From NCBI GenBank assembly GCA_002373755.1, contig DFJU01000139.1, forward strand, positions 1-14,488: 14,488 nt of DNA, given 5' to 3'. The position numbers and the translations under genes were made by a program. Positions 1 to 5,911 of the stretch are shown one piece after another. The stretch is from Bacteroidales bacterium UBA3663 (GTDB lineage Bacteria; Bacteroidota; Bacteroidia; Bacteroidales; UBA3663). The notes beneath the pieces were generated by a model, which made no database searches, had not been told where the DNA came from, and worked only from the letters and a program-made list of their open reading frames with translations. The first letter of the stretch is position 1. The number at the start of each line of letters is the position of its first letter.

Positions 1-318
1 CATGATGCGTTCGACATCTCGCTCGGCGCACGCTGGCAATGGGGCGGCGGGACGATGGCCGATGATGGTGTGGAGGGCGGCGGAGAGGCCACGACCCATG
101 CCGTCTCGCTCGACCGCTATCTGGCTCACGAATTCGACTATCTGACCGCTCGGCAATGGTCGGCCGATGCCCAACTGCGCTATTCACGGCCAATGCCACG
201 GCTCGGCGTCACGCCCTACGCCTCGCTCGACTACGGACGGCGGCAGGCGACATCGGCCAACGTCATTGCCGACGATTTCCACCAGCAATGGACGCTACGT
301 GTGGGCTGCGAATTCTAA
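1..318 (+). CDS. C-terminal part of an outer-membrane beta-barrel protein (5' truncated by window)
   Basis: Frame 1 is open from the window edge to the TAA at 316-318, giving 105 visible residues. The translation alternates polar and hydrophobic residues in short strands (around FDISLGARWQW, WSADAQLRYSRP, GVTPYASLDYG and WTLRVGCEF) and ends in a terminal phenylalanine. This is the usual signature of the last strands of an outer-membrane barrel recognised by the BAM machinery. The next genes in the same direction encode a lipoprotein and ABC components, so it probably belongs to an envelope cluster. From memory, DUF6850-type barrel proteins of Bacteroidales look like this, but the fragment is too short to assign a family. 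Ligand or substrate is unknown. I am fairly sure it is a barrel end and unsure of everything else. Confidence 0.65.
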   Translation, partial: HDAFDISLGARWQWGGGTMADDGVEGGGEATTHAVSLDRYLAHEFDYLTARQWSADAQLRYSRPMPRLGVTPYASLDYGRRQATSANVIADDFHQQWTLRVGCEF

Positions 319-322
319 ACCT

Positions 323-351
323 GTAGAGACGCCACAGTGTGACGTCTCTAC
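323..351. repeat. Imperfect GTAGAGACG palindrome, copy 1
   Basis: The arms GTAGAGACG (323-331) and CGTCTCTAC (343-351) are exact reverse complements. Inside them CACA pairs with TGTG across one mismatch (C332/A342), leaving a near-continuous hairpin. It begins five bases after the barrel gene's stop. It shares its arms with the palindrome at 379-406, so the two form a local pair. It could stabilise the 3' end of the upstream transcript; there is no T-run, so it is not a canonical terminator. Confidence 0.85.
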
Positions 352-378
352 GATGGAACAAAACCGGACGGGACATTT

Positions 379-406
379 GTAGAGACGTTTCATGAAACGT
401 CTCTAC
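379..406. repeat. Perfect 28-bp GTAGAGACG palindrome, copy 2
   Basis: The half-site GTAGAGACGTTTCA is followed directly by its exact reverse complement, making a perfect 28-bp dyad with the same GTAGAGACG arms as copy 1. It lies about 50 bp upstream of the lipoprotein start. The ATG at 392 inside the dyad is in frame with the lipoprotein gene, but starting there would put 21 non-signal residues before the signal peptide, so I do not use it. Similar GTAGAGACG dyads are, from memory, dispersed in several bacterial phyla. Confidence 0.9.
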
Positions 407-454
407 GGCGGAACAGGAAAATTCACGAATAAAACAATATCAATCATTTTTTCT

Positions 455-1090
455 ATGAAAAAGTCATTCTCATTCATCCTCGCCGCAACCGCGCTGCTCT
501 TCGCATCGTGCGGCGGCAACAAGTCGAACAACGAGGCATCGGCCAACAACACCGCAGATGCCGCCAACGTCATTTCGGTCGATTCGCTGCTGGCATCGGC
601 CGACAAACTCATCGACCAGAGCGTCACCATCGAGGGCGTCTGCACCCACACCTGCCGCCACGGCGCGACGAAAATCTTCGTGATGGGCAGCAACAACGAC
701 AACCTCATCCGCTGCGAGGCCGCCGCACTGGGCCGTTTCAGCAAGGAGTGCGTCCACAGTGTGGTGCGCGTCACCGGCATCGTGCGCGAAACCCGCATGG
801 ACGAGGCCTACCTGCAACGCTGGAAGTCGAACTACGAACAGGCATTGGCCGAACAGCAGGCTCAGGCCGAAGAGGGTCTGCAATCCGGTGCCGAGGCCGA
901 CGAGAAGGTCGCTACTTCGGCCGGATGCGAGACCGAGAGCCGTGCGCGCGGCGAGAAGGGCAACACCGTCGATGACAAGATTGCCGCCTACCGCGAACAG
1001 ATTGCTGCCCGCAAGGCCGCCGAGGGCAAGGATTACCTCTCGTTCTACCACATCGAGACTACGGGTTATGAAATTGTACCAACAGAATAA
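455..1090 (+). CDS. OB-fold-like lipoprotein with CxHxCxH motif
   Basis: This is a 211-residue protein. I start it at 455 because translation from there gives a clean lipoprotein signal (MKKSFSFILAATALLFAS before Cys19), while the longer reading from 392 buries it. After a low-complexity Asn/Ala linker (20-38), residues 42-113 read as a small beta-rich domain (VDSLL..., SVTIEGVCTHTCRHG..., KIFVMG, VVRVTGIVRE), like the OB-fold-type domains of bacterial periplasmic proteins. Residues 63-69 alternate Cys and His (CTHTCRH), with further Cys at 87 and 99, which could bind a metal, heme or cluster. The rest (about 115-205) is Glu/Ala/Gln-rich and probably helical. It precedes the ABC genes on the same strand and may be their substrate-binding or accessory lipoprotein. 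Lipoprotein status is strong, the OB fold is moderate, and metal binding is inference. Confidence 0.75.
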   Translation: MKKSFSFILAATALLFASCGGNKSNNEASANNTADAANVISVDSLLASADKLIDQSVTIEGVCTHTCRHGATKIFVMGSNNDNLIRCEAAALGRFSKECVHSVVRVTGIVRETRMDEAYLQRWKSNYEQALAEQQAQAEEGLQSGAEADEKVATSAGCETESRARGEKGNTVDDKIAAYREQIAARKAAEGKDYLSFYHIETTGYEIVPTE

Positions 1091-1092
1091 CA

Positions 1093-1307
1093 GACCCTAA
1101 CCCCAACCTCTGCCCCTCAGCTAAAGCTTCGTCTTCTCGCTGAAAGATTATCAATCTTTCCATTCGCTGCGAGGACCCCGTTATGTAGGGGAAGGGAGTG
1201 GTTTGAAATCGTCTCACAAAACTCTGAAAATTTCAACAAATTGCTTAAAATCAGATTGTATCCACTCCCCCTCCCTCTGTAACGGGAGGGGGTTCGGGGG
1301 GTGGGTC
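1093..1307. repeat. MITE-like intergenic element with C-rich imperfect terminal inverted repeats
   Basis: The ~215 bp between the lipoprotein and ATPase genes begin GACCCTAACCCC (1093) and end GGGGTGGGTC (to 1307), so both termini read GACCC inward with C-rich continuations. Nested inverted repeats lie inside: GAAAGATT/AATCTTTC with a 3-nt loop (1142-1160), CCCGTTA (1177-1183) with TAACGGG (1280-1286), and GGGAGTGG (1194-1201) with CCACTCCC (1262-1269). There is no coding capacity. It ends 14 bp before the ATPase start. This is the architecture of a non-autonomous mobile or palindromic repeat; dispersed copies cannot be checked here. Confidence 0.65.
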
Positions 1308-1321
1308 TCTTCTTTAAAATT

Positions 1322-2212
1322 ATGAATTCCGTCATTTCGTGTCAACATCTGACGCACTACTACGGCAAACGGAAAATCTACGAAGACCTCAACTTCGAGG
1401 TTCCAGAAGGCCGCATCCTCGGACTGTTGGGCAAGAACGGCACCGGCAAGACCACCACGATCAACATCCTGTCGGGCTACTTGAAACCACGTTCCGGCAC
1501 GTGCCAGATCTTCGGCCAGGACATCCAGACGATGGATCCCGCCCTGCGCCGCCGCATCGGCCTGCTCATCGAGGGCCACGTGCAGTACCAGTTCATGAAC
1601 ATCGAACAGATCGAACGCTTCTACGCGAGTTTTTATCCCGGCCAATGGCGCAAGGAGGCATACTACGAGCTGATGGCCAAGCTGAAGGTCGCCCCACGGC
1701 AGATGATTTCGCGCATGTCGTGCGGACAACGCAGCCAGGTCGCCCTCGGCCTCATCCTCGCCCAGAATCCCGACCTGCTCGTGCTCGACGACTTCAGCAT
1801 CGGCCTCGACCCGGGCTACCGCCGCCTCTTTGTCGATTACCTGCGCGAGTTCGTCAAGGCCGAGCGCAAGACCGTCTTCCTCACCTCCCACATCATTCAG
1901 GACATGGAGCGGCTGGTCGATGACTGTATCATCATGGACTACGGCCGCATCCTGACGCAACAGCCATTGGACACCCTGCTCGACACGCTGCACCGCTTCA
2001 CCGCGCGCGTTCCCGAGGGCTACGATGTGGCCTTCTCCGATGCCGACCTGTTCCATCCGTCGGTCATCCGTGGCACGCTTGAACTCCATTCGTTCCTTTC
2101 GTCCGACGAGGTTTCGGCCCGGCTCACGGCCAATGGCGTTCCATTCAGCGACCTGCACTGCGAATCGCTCAATCTGGAGGACGCCTTCATCGGACTGACA
2201 GGAAAATACTGA
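1322..2212 (+). CDS. ABC transporter ATP-binding protein (ABC-2 exporter type, variant motifs)
   Basis: This 296-residue ATPase should sit on the cytoplasmic face and power the permease encoded next. The ATG at 1322 directly precedes the conserved start of the nucleotide-binding domain; the in-frame ATG at 1301 lies inside the repeat element and is rejected. Visible motifs are Walker A GKNGTGKT (37-44), a signature-like MSCGQRS at 132-138 where most family members read LSGGQ, Walker B LLVLDD (152-157) followed by a D-loop-like GLDP, and an H-loop histidine at 190 (LTSH). The catalytic Glu after the Walker B Asp is replaced by Asp157. About 80 residues follow the ATPase core, as in many drug- and bacitracin-type ABC-2 ATPases. 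ATPase identity is secure, the substrate is unknown, and the Asp and Cys substitutions may lower or alter hydrolysis. Confidence 0.9.
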   Translation: MNSVISCQHLTHYYGKRKIYEDLNFEVPEGRILGLLGKNGTGKTTTINILSGYLKPRSGTCQIFGQDIQTMDPALRRRIGLLIEGHVQYQFMNIEQIERFYASFYPGQWRKEAYYELMAKLKVAPRQMISRMSCGQRSQVALGLILAQNPDLLVLDDFSIGLDPGYRRLFVDYLREFVKAERKTVFLTSHIIQDMERLVDDCIIMDYGRILTQQPLDTLLDTLHRFTARVPEGYDVAFSDADLFHPSVIRGTLELHSFLSSDEVSARLTANGVPFSDLHCESLNLEDAFIGLTGKY

Positions 2213-2240
2213 TTTCAAGCCGCTACGTGGCTTGAAATCA
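2210..2240. repeat. 12-bp-stem hairpin overlapping the ATPase stop codon
   Basis: TGATTTCAAGCC (2210-2221) pairs perfectly with GGCTTGAAATCA (2229-2240) across a 7-nt loop. The first three bases of the stem are the stop codon of the ATPase gene. No T-run follows (the next bases are AGGTAATAG), so it is not a classical terminator. It may be an mRNA-stabilising 3' hairpin or a REP-like palindrome. Confidence 0.8.
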
Positions 2241-2350
2241 AGGTAATAGTTATCAGTTATTAGTTATTAGATAACAGCTAATAGTTATCAGTTACGAGTT
2301 ATTAGTTATCAGCTTTGTCGCATCGGACATAATAACTAATAACTAAAACC
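2241..2350. repeat. AGTTAT minisatellite with inverted second half
   Basis: This AT-rich stretch is built from variants of AGTTATTAGTTAT and AGTTATCAG, repeated irregularly up to about 2311. After a short unrelated spacer (about 2312-2329) the complementary version appears: AGTTATTAGTTATTA at 2255-2269 is the exact reverse complement of 2330-2344. The run therefore has both direct and inverted symmetry. It fills the gap between the ATPase and permease genes and has no coding capacity. The composition is very unlike the GC-rich genes on either side. Copy number may vary between strains. Confidence 0.8.
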
Positions 2351-2379
2351 TAATAACTTTTTTTTCAACGAAAAAAACC

Positions 2380-3036
2380 ATGTTTTACAAAGAATATCTA
2401 AAAACGCGCTGGTACCTGCTGCTGATGCTGCTCACCACATCGGGCTTTGCGGGCTACGGACTGCTGCGCCTGCATCGCGTTGCGGCAGTGAACGGCATCG
2501 GCCACGCATGGGAAGTGATGCTCATGCACGACGTCGTCTTCATCGACCTGCTGGAGTACGTGCCGGTCATCTGCGGACTGGTGCTGGCCCTGATGCAGTT
2601 CGTACCCGAGATGTACCACAAATGTCTGAAACTCACGCTTCACCTGCCCGTGTCGCACCTCAAGGCCGTCAACCAGATGCTGCTATGGGGCGTGGCCGCA
2701 ACCGTTGCGTGCGCCGTCGTCAACTACGCGATTCTGTGGGGCTACATGAGCCAGGTCTTGGCCAATGAGCTGTGGAGCCGCATCCTCTGGACCGCCCTGC
2801 CGTGGTATCTGGCCGGACTCGCCGCCTACCTGCTCGGCGCGTGGATCATCCTCGAACCGGCATGGCGCCGCCGCATCGTCAACATCGTGGTGGCCGTCCT
2901 CGTGCTCAAGGTCTATTTCGTGAGCGAACAGCCGATGGCCTACTTCGGTTTCCTGCCGTGGCTCGCGCTCTACACCATCGCACTCCTCTCGTTCAGCTGG
3001 ATCAGCATCAGCCGGTTCAAGGAGGGCAAGGAATGA
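2380..3036 (+). CDS. Six-helix membrane protein, probable ABC-2-type permease
   Basis: This is a 218-residue integral inner-membrane protein. Hydrophobic segments fall at roughly residues 12-30, 54-75, 99-122, 134-158, 164-182 and 188-208, giving six predicted helices. Between helices 2 and 3 it reads KLTLHLPVS (about residues 84-92), like the cytoplasmic coupling segment of ABC-2 permeases, where a Leu-Pro-Val-Ser stretch follows the second helix. The gene lies directly after the ATPase and before a membrane-anchored partner, so an ATPase/permease pair is the natural reading. It has no signal peptide. The leader before the ATG is A-rich (positions 2370-2379) rather than a Shine-Dalgarno, as is usual in Bacteroidetes. 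Substrate is unknown. Confidence 0.75.
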   Translation: MFYKEYLKTRWYLLLMLLTTSGFAGYGLLRLHRVAAVNGIGHAWEVMLMHDVVFIDLLEYVPVICGLVLALMQFVPEMYHKCLKLTLHLPVSHLKAVNQMLLWGVAATVACAVVNYAILWGYMSQVLANELWSRILWTALPWYLAGLAAYLLGAWIILEPAWRRRIVNIVVAVLVLKVYFVSEQPMAYFGFLPWLALYTIALLSFSWISISRFKEGKE

Positions 3037-3050
3037 AATGAAAAAAATGT

Positions 3051-3175
3051 GACCCCCCTCCAACTCCCCCAAGGGGGAGGGATTAATCCTTAGAAACGAG
3101 GGGTATTATTGTAAATAACATTATAACTAATTCATACTTCCAATCACCTCCCCTCGGGGAGGTCGGGAGGGGGTC
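3051..3175. repeat. MITE-like element with hairpin-forming inverted ends
   Basis: This ~125-bp element starts GACCCCCCTCCAACTCCCCC and, read from the other end, starts GACCCCCTCCCGACCTCCCC, so its termini are imperfect inverted repeats. Each end also folds on itself: CTCCCCC/GGGGGAG with a 2-nt loop (3064-3079) and ACCTCCCC/GGGGAGGT with a 2-nt loop (3146-3163). The ~65-bp centre is AT-rich and non-coding. It lies 14 bp after the permease stop and 14 bp before the next start. From memory such GACCCCCTCC-ended repeats are common between Bacteroidetes genes. It differs in sequence from the element at 1093-1307. Confidence 0.75.
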
Positions 3176-3189
3176 GATTTTATTTGATT

Positions 3190-4218
3190 ATGAAAAAATT
3201 TGCCAATATCCTATTGTGCCTCACCGTCGTGCTGCTGCTCGTGTGGCAGTTGCCGTGGCTCATCAACTTCGTGAGCACGCCGTCGGGACATTCACCGTTC
3301 ACGCTCTACAGCTCGTTGGCCGATGACTTCATCTACAACGACATGGGCGACGACAAGAAACTGCGCCGCTTCGGCACCAGCGGCCGCGAATACACCGAGG
3401 CCGAGACCGACTCGCTCCTCCCCTTCTTCTACATGCGCCAGCTTGTGGCCGACGGCCGTTTCCCCGACACCATCATGGGCCGCGCCGTCACGCCCCACGA
3501 AGTGCAGCAGAGCAACCTCATCGAACGCTTCAATCCGCGCGACGTCAACACCCGTGGCATCGAGCTCTATCCGCTGCTCGAAAGCATGCCGAAGCGCGTC
3601 GAACTCGCGATGCCCGACGACATGTTCCGCATCACGGCCGATGGCATCGAATTCGTCCGCATGGAGAGCAACGACGTTGACCGCGAAAAGAGCGAGCGTT
3701 TCACCAAGGCATTGGCCGACAAGGGCTTCCACTTCCCCGCTACGCGAGTTTCGGGCAATCCGTCGCCCCGCAAGTCGTACGACGAGGGCTACCTCCTGCT
3801 CGATGCCGACCACCGTCTGTTCCAGCTCAAGCGTTGCGCCAACCGTCCGTTCGTCAAGCAGTTCGACGTGGCCGACAGCATCCGCCTCGAGCACATCTTC
3901 ATCTGCGAACCGAGCGGCCGCCAGCTACGCGGATTTGCCACCGACGACGCCCATCGTCTCTACGTCATCACGGCCGACTACCGCCTCGCCCCAACCGCCG
4001 TCGAGCACTTCGACCCGACCCGCGAGCGGATGCTCATCATCGGCAATATGATCGACTGGACGGTCTCTGTCACGGGCGACGATGCCGTCCGCTACTACGC
4101 GATTTCGGCCGACGACTACAGCCTCATCCGTAGCTTCGACCGCCCGCTGGACAGCAGTTCCGTGCCCGGCCTTCACTTCACGTCGGCCAACGACAACTAC
4201 TGCTACCCGAGGTTCTGA
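3190..4218 (+). CDS. DUF4857-like membrane-anchored protein
   Basis: This is a 342-residue protein of unknown function. I start it at the ATG at 3190; an in-frame TTG two codons upstream is less likely. It has one N-terminal hydrophobic segment (about residues 4-25, VVLLLVWQLPWL) that should anchor it in the inner membrane or act as an uncleaved signal, followed by about 315 soluble residues predicted to be outside the cytoplasm. The start (KKFANILLCL...LLVWQLPW), the middle (YPLLESMPKRVELAMPDDMFRI) and the late IIGNMIDWTV match my memory of DUF4857, a Bacteroidales family of about 350 residues found beside ABC ATPases. No catalytic motif is apparent. Its position at the end of the ATPase/permease series, before a strong terminator, suggests an envelope subunit of the same system. 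Confidence 0.75.
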   Translation: MKKFANILLCLTVVLLLVWQLPWLINFVSTPSGHSPFTLYSSLADDFIYNDMGDDKKLRRFGTSGREYTEAETDSLLPFFYMRQLVADGRFPDTIMGRAVTPHEVQQSNLIERFNPRDVNTRGIELYPLLESMPKRVELAMPDDMFRITADGIEFVRMESNDVDREKSERFTKALADKGFHFPATRVSGNPSPRKSYDEGYLLLDADHRLFQLKRCANRPFVKQFDVADSIRLEHIFICEPSGRQLRGFATDDAHRLYVITADYRLAPTAVEHFDPTRERMLIIGNMIDWTVSVTGDDAVRYYAISADDYSLIRSFDRPLDSSSVPGLHFTSANDNYCYPRF

Positions 4219-4258
4219 CGGCGTGAGCCATTGGCCATAGCCACGAAAATGAATCATG

Positions 4259-4299
4259 GAGACAGATGCCAACCATTGGCGTCTGTCTCTCGCGTTTTT
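4259..4299 (+). terminator. Strong intrinsic terminator closing the ABC/DUF4857 cluster
   Basis: The 14-bp stem GAGACAGATGCCAA / TTGGCGTCTGTCTC has one T-G wobble and a 3-nt loop (4273-4275). It is followed, after five bases, by TTTTT at 4295-4299. It lies 40 bp after the DUF4857-like stop codon, so it most likely ends transcription of the + strand cluster. Confidence 0.9.
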
Positions 4300-4462
4300 A
4301 TGCCGCACTTGCAACATGCGCCTTCCAATTCACATAAGCAGCAACGTCAAAATCGACGCATGAAAATGAAAAAAATGTGGGAAATCCCCCATTCCCATAA
4401 AAAAACGACACATTTGCATCGCAAACCGCATTCAATCAATCAAGAATGCAAGCCTTATCTGA
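4300..4462. other. AT-rich gap without a recognised gene
   Basis: Composition drops sharply after the terminator. The only open frame across it has no codon pattern or similarity I recognise, and I treat it as noise. A small hairpin TGGGAA/TTCCCA lies near 4378-4397. I saw no TAnnTTTG promoter. Confidence 0.5.
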
Positions 4463-4660
4463 AAAACAACAAAGCAAATCCTTCTGAAAATTTGCCTTGT
4501 AAGACACAAGATACAAACCTTTTTCACAAAAGATTACTTATTTCATGCCGTAAACGTGATTGATTACACGAAAGACGAAACAGGGAAAGTCATCTACAAG
4601 ATTTTTGATCCAGTTAAAGGTTTCTGTGACTATAACATTGTTCCATACACTGATAAATAG
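4463..4660 (+). pseudogene. 3' remnant of a papain/C39-like peptidase or toxin domain
   Basis: This frame runs open from after the TGA at 4460-4462 to the TAG at 4658-4660 but has no ATG, so it is a fragment. The last 38 codons look like real protein: HAVNVIDYTKDETGKVIY, then KIFDPVKGFCDYNIVPYTDK. A His-Ala-Val-Asn-Val strand followed about 17 residues later by F-D-P-x-x-G is the arrangement of the second half of papain-like folds (C39-like peptidases and Tox-PL-type polymorphic toxin domains), where the His and a later Asp/Asn are catalytic. The Cys-bearing half is missing upstream. Residues before His are poorly convincing and may not be original coding sequence. It lies 41 bp before a secreted LRR protein gene, within AT-rich DNA. 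The family call is tentative; it could be another domain. Confidence 0.4.
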
Positions 4661-4701
4661 AGGATATGCAATTATCCCCAAAAAATAAAACAATAATACT
4701 T

Positions 4702-5802
4702 ATGAAACAAATTCTTACAATTACATTTTTTCTCTGTGCTTTACTTAGCAATGCACAAATTAGTGTCAATTCAAATCAATTAAACGGAACAAGATATAAA
4801 CTTTTTTATCCAACGGAATCATACCGAACCGAAGAGATTGAATGGGCGGATAGTGCATTTTTTATAAAACAATATTATATGCCAGACATATTTGTGCATA
4901 ATATTGCATCTTTTACAATAAAAAGGCCATACTATCTTTCCGATTCAATTCCAGCGGCATTTGACCACACAAAAGTAGGTTCTTCAACTTCTGGAAAATA
5001 TCTTTTACTGTTCAACAAAAAATCGCAAACAATAACTTATTACACAATTGCCGCATTTGATGAGGCTACAATAAGTCTGTTCTACAAAATGCCAGATAAG
5101 GACAAAAAAGTAGATGCAAGTGATTGGGAAAAAAACTACATCAAAATTTCGCAATGTGCCCCTATAGAAGTGCAAAATGATGCGGTAAAATGTCGCTTAA
5201 ATGCGAATGACCATACAGCACAAATCTTCGATTTTGGAGAATATGAACTGGAATTAGATGATAACAAAATTGATTCTCCTTCGACTTTCACATTCGAAGG
5301 AGAATCATATACCATCACTTCCGTTGCGGACTCTGCTTTTGCTGGTTGCACACAATTAGTTAGAGCAAAGTTACCAAATGGGGTTACGAAAATTGGCAAG
5401 TATGCATTTCGAGGGTGCAAGAATTTGGTGTCGGCCACCATGCAGGAGGGCATTCCATACATCGATACCGGCATGTTTGTCGATTGTGAAAAACTGACAT
5501 CGGTTTCGATTCCGGAGAGTGCCACGCATATTTGGTCGCTGGCATTCGACGGTTGCAAGAGTCTGACCGAAATCACTTTGCCGTCGGGCCTCACCAAAAT
5601 GGAAGGTGGCGTTTTCCGTGGTTGCACATCGCTAAAGACCATCACCAACCTTGCCACGACGCCACCAGAGTTGCGCGCCGACGGCACGACATTCAATGGC
5701 TTTGACCGTTCGCAATGCACCTTGATTGTGCCCAAAGGCTGTGCCGCGAAATACCGAGCGGCCGACGGCTGGAAAGAGTTCAAGAAAATCGTTGAAAAAT
5801 AA
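4702..5802 (+). CDS. Secreted BspA-type leucine-rich-repeat protein, chimaeric composition
   Basis: This is a 366-residue protein. I start it at the ATG at 4702 because it gives a typical signal peptide (MKQILTITFFLCALLSNAQ, cleavage after Ala-Gln); the ATG at 4666 adds 12 polar residues before it. Residues about 20-205 form a unique, beta-rich region I do not recognise. From about 215 to 325 there are four or five BspA/TpLRR repeats of about 23 residues, with the pattern I..xAF.GC..L....LP.G.T.I (for example SVADSAFAGCTQL and KYAFRGCKNL). The C-terminus VPKGCAAKYRAADGWKEF is the usual cap of this class. Such surface proteins mediate adhesion or protein binding. Base composition changes mid-gene: I count about 22% GC at 4861-4920 and 63% at 5641-5700, with the switch near 5400. 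That suggests a fusion of AT-rich acquired sequence with a resident LRR segment. Confidence 0.85.
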   Translation: MKQILTITFFLCALLSNAQISVNSNQLNGTRYKLFYPTESYRTEEIEWADSAFFIKQYYMPDIFVHNIASFTIKRPYYLSDSIPAAFDHTKVGSSTSGKYLLLFNKKSQTITYYTIAAFDEATISLFYKMPDKDKKVDASDWEKNYIKISQCAPIEVQNDAVKCRLNANDHTAQIFDFGEYELELDDNKIDSPSTFTFEGESYTITSVADSAFAGCTQLVRAKLPNGVTKIGKYAFRGCKNLVSATMQEGIPYIDTGMFVDCEKLTSVSIPESATHIWSLAFDGCKSLTEITLPSGLTKMEGGVFRGCTSLKTITNLATTPPELRADGTTFNGFDRSQCTLIVPKGCAAKYRAADGWKEFKKIVEK

Positions 5803-5807
5803 ATGCG

Positions 5808-5852
5808 GACAAGGAACTGAAAATCGGAGAGCGGCTCGTCTGCAAACGATGA
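5808..5852 (+). pseudogene. Orphan 3' tail of a lost lipocalin-like paralogue
   Basis: Starting six bases after the LRR stop, this frame reads DKELKIGERLVCKR then TGA. That matches the last 13 residues of both intact paralogues downstream (KELKIGERLVCKR). It has no start and nothing homologous upstream of about 5810. It is what remains of a third copy after the LRR gene replaced the rest, or the footprint of a recombination inside the array. Confidence 0.85.
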
Positions 5853-5911
5853 ATATCAGCGCCCTTCAATCACATTTACATTGTATCTAAATATCAAAAA
5901 AAAATGAAACA
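5810..5911 (+). repeat. 102-bp direct repeat, copy 1 (gene tail plus leader)
   Basis: Identical to 6401-6502 except for one substitution (C5837 versus T6428). The unit contains the last 14 codons of the paralogue family, the stop, the whole intergenic leader including an A-run, and the first codons MKQ/MKH of the next gene. Copies are spaced 591 bp apart. A third, shortened copy (6989-7033) ends just after the stop codon of the last gene. Confidence 0.95.

Noticed and set aside
392..454. Upstream start for the lipoprotein
   Set aside because: It would place 21 residues encoded by the palindrome and leader ahead of a clean lipoprotein signal peptide.
1301..1321. Upstream ATG for the ABC ATPase
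   Set aside because: It lies in the end of the repeat element; the family N-terminus begins at 1322.
1214..2218. 334-codon - strand frame opposite the ATPase
   Set aside because: It runs through the repeat element and lies opposite an ATPase with intact Walker A; no recognisable protein features.
2241..2350. Possible CRISPR-like repeat run
   Set aside because: Units are 6-13 bp, AT-only in style and contiguous; no regular spacers and no cas genes.
4231..4563. 110-codon + strand frame after the DUF4857-like gene
   Set aside because: It starts before and runs through the intrinsic terminator; the translation is Lys/His/Asn-rich without any recognisable feature, and it overlaps the better-supported remnant in another frame.
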